Shown here one piece after another: positions 39,596 to 41,153 of a DNA stretch of 41,153 nt. The notes under the pieces are model-generated. The model had not been told where the DNA came from. It did no database searches and worked only from the letters and a program-made list of their open reading frames with translations. Position 1 is the stretch's first letter. Each line of letters starts with the position of its first letter. Made by a program: the position numbers and the translations under genes. Origin of the DNA: Cystobacter fuscus DSM 2262 (GTDB lineage Bacteria > Myxococcota > Myxococcia > Myxococcales > Myxococcaceae); assembly GCF_000335475.2 (NCBI RefSeq), contig NZ_ANAH02000034.1:1-41153 (forward strand), read 5' to 3'.

Positions 39596-41005
39596 ATGTC
39601 AGCGAACAACAGCATCCACAACAATCACGAGCCGGTGCGCAACGAGTACCTGGACCAGGTGCGCGAGCAGCAGCAGCGCGTCGAGGTGGACCTGAAAGCC
39701 CGCAAGATGGTGGCGCAGGTGCAGGCGCCCATGGGCGGCCGGGCCCGGGCGCTGGCCGCCGTCGCGGCCCCCCGCGAGATTCCAGGCAACGCCGTGGACG
39801 TGCGCATCACGGGCTTCTGGCGATGGAAGACGGTGGTGGTGCCGCCCAACGCCTACGTCGTGCACACCCGGCGCGGCCATGCGCAGCCGCTGCATATCGG
39901 CCTGGGGGTGTCCTTCCGCTTCAACCCGGCCACGGACTCGTTCCTGGTGGTCCCGGGCGCCATGCAGACCATCCTCATCAACGCGCACTGCATCTGCCGC
40001 GAGTTGCAGGGGCTACTGGTGCAGGGCTACGTGCAGTGGATCATCGAGGACTTCGCCACGGCCTACAAGAAGCTGGACTTCACGGACGCCGAGGAGCCCA
40101 TGCGAGTGGTGAACGTGCAACTGCGCGAGCAGGCGGAGGCGGCCATCAAGGACAAGGTGGCCACCATGAGCATCGACGCGGTGCTCTCGGACAAACAGCC
40201 CATCATCGAGGAGCTGACGGCGCGGCTGCGCCACGTGGCCGAGGGCCTGGGCGGGGGCGACAAGGGCCTGGGGCTGCGGATCGTCACGGTGCAGGTGAAG
40301 GAGGCGGTGGTGAGCTCCGGGCGGCTGTGGGAGAGCTTGCAGAAGCCCTTCCGGGCCGAGCGCGAGCGCGTGGCGCGGCTGGCCACACTCGAGACGGAGG
40401 AGGCCATTGCCCACCGGGAGCAGGAGGTGGAGCAGGCGCGCGAGCGGATGCGGCTGGAGAGCGAGGGCGAGCTGTCCATGCTGCGCGCGCGCAAGGAGGC
40501 GGAGGCGTACGACCGGGAGCAGGCCGAGCACCTGCGGCGGCGGCAGCGCGAGGAGGAGGACGCGCGGAAGCTGGCCGTCGAGCACCAGCAGACGGCGCTG
40601 CAGAACGCCGAGTTGGAGAAGGAGCGGCTGGCGGTGGAGGCGGAGCTGGCGAAGCTCAAGCAGGAGGTGGAGGCGGCGCAGCGCAAGCGCCAGGCGCTGG
40701 CGGCCATCGACGTGCTGGACACGGAGCGGGCGGCGGCCAACCGGCAGGCCCGCGCGGAGCTGGAGCTACAGGACGACCGCGAGCGCATCCTCAACGGGCG
40801 GACCCCGGCCAACCTCCAGGCGCGGCTGGTGGAGCTGCTGCCCGCCATCGCCGAGAAGCTGCCCCAGCCCCAGGAGCTGCGCTCGGTGAGCATTGGCGGT
40901 GCGGCAGGCGCCCAGGAGGGCCAGGCGCTGACCACGCTGGTGACGCAGATGCTGGTGCTGGCGGGGGCGCTCAAACCGGAAACCCCCGAGCGCCGGGAGT
41001 CCTGA
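39596..41005 (+). CDS. SPFH (band 7) domain protein with long coiled coil
   Basis: 469 residues. Residues about 65-250 form an SPFH/prohibitin-homology domain (GFWRWKTVVVPPNAYVVHT, then VQWIIEDFATAY and a final KEAVVSSGRLWESLQKPF). Residues about 250-410 are an Ala/Glu-rich coiled coil (EREQAEHLRRRQREEEDA-like composition), and the end is LVTQMLVLAGALKPE. No signal or transmembrane segment is present, so it is a peripheral or cytoplasmic scaffold unlike flotillin with a membrane hairpin. The ATG at 39596 is chosen; the frame stays open to 39374 but the extra part lacks domain character. The role is unknown. Confidence 0.82.
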   Translation: MSANNSIHNNHEPVRNEYLDQVREQQQRVEVDLKARKMVAQVQAPMGGRARALAAVAAPREIPGNAVDVRITGFWRWKTVVVPPNAYVVHTRRGHAQPLHIGLGVSFRFNPATDSFLVVPGAMQTILINAHCICRELQGLLVQGYVQWIIEDFATAYKKLDFTDAEEPMRVVNVQLREQAEAAIKDKVATMSIDAVLSDKQPIIEELTARLRHVAEGLGGGDKGLGLRIVTVQVKEAVVSSGRLWESLQKPFRAERERVARLATLETEEAIAHREQEVEQARERMRLESEGELSMLRARKEAEAYDREQAEHLRRRQREEEDARKLAVEHQQTALQNAELEKERLAVEAELAKLKQEVEAAQRKRQALAAIDVLDTERAAANRQARAELELQDDRERILNGRTPANLQARLVELLPAIAEKLPQPQELRSVSIGGAAGAQEGQALTTLVTQMLVLAGALKPETPERRES

Positions 41006-41153
41006 GCCCTCCACCCGGAGACGCCCCGGGCGCTCCCTCCGCGCGTCACGTGGGCGTAGACCCTCCGGGACAGGTCGAAGGTGTCCGGTCGAAGGTGTCA
41101 AAGGACTCGTTCCGACATCTCGCCTCCTGTCGGGTAGACCGGGGCAGTTGCCC
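41006..41153. other. Right-edge non-coding region
   Basis: 148 bases after the SPFH gene without a supported gene. It contains a near-direct repeat (GGTCGAAGGTGTC, read twice within about 17 bases from about 41073) whose meaning is unclear. Confidence 0.4.

Overview
The window is about 41 kb of very GC-rich DNA that reads as the chromosome of a myxobacterium, most likely of the Cystobacter/Archangium/Myxococcus group. The signs are a Hanks-type Ser/Thr kinase with a PEGA tail, a DUF2381 protein (a family almost restricted to these bacteria), a MopE-like Cys/Asp-repeat lipoprotein, many small lipoproteins, and SPFH and FHA proteins. The taxon is inferred from gene content only. There is no rRNA, complete tRNA, CRISPR array or recognisable transposase.

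Layout. 0-8 kb: the end of a Tat-exported metallophosphoesterase, an FHA protein, a minus-strand kinase/TPR pair, a PEGA protein with its coupled MopE-like lipoprotein, an M20 peptidase and a host-attachment-family protein. 8-13.8 kb: a chemoreceptor, a HAD hydrolase, a glutathione transferase, a class III nucleotide cyclase, a small membrane protein, an SRPBCC gene broken by an in-frame TGA, and a lipoprotein. 14-17.2 kb: a two-gene operon coding for an ABC-type ATPase with a C-terminal seven-repeat WD40 propeller and an HNH nuclease. 17.4-19.4 kb: a membrane protein, DUF2381 and a lipoprotein. 19.4-25.4 kb: a complete group-2 Mrp Na+/H+ antiporter operon (mrpA/B fused, then C, D, E, F, G). 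25.5-33.6 kb: an accessory-looking stretch with DUF1330, a 2H phosphoesterase, an exported GH97 glycosidase, an exotoxin-A-like ADP-ribosyltransferase, a two-Rossmann oxidoreductase, a GNAT acetyltransferase and several gene fragments. 33.7-41 kb: a PepSY/response regulator/histidine kinase operon, two small secreted proteins, an isochorismatase-like hydrolase divergent from a GlxA-type AraC regulator, and an SPFH protein.

The best candidate for an undescribed system is the ATPase-HNH operon at 14.0-17.2 kb. The pair has the architecture of Septu (PtuA-PtuB) anti-phage defence, but the ATPase carries seven nearly identical 42-residue WD40 repeats and a strongly basic tail. Differences between repeats cluster at a few positions, as expected of a diversifying recognition surface. 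The ATPase would sense or be licensed through the propeller and the HNH protein would cut nucleic acid; this is inference.

The second notable item is the protein at 29,938-30,849. It follows the catalytic domain of Pseudomonas exotoxin A/cholix closely and keeps the two active-site tyrosines and the catalytic glutamate, but has Lys where the toxins have the NAD-binding His, and has no export or receptor-binding domain. Inverted copies of a tRNA/tmRNA T-arm-like sequence flank it. Degraded gene pieces at 12.8, 25.9, 33.0 and 37.6 kb show that parts of the window have been rearranged.
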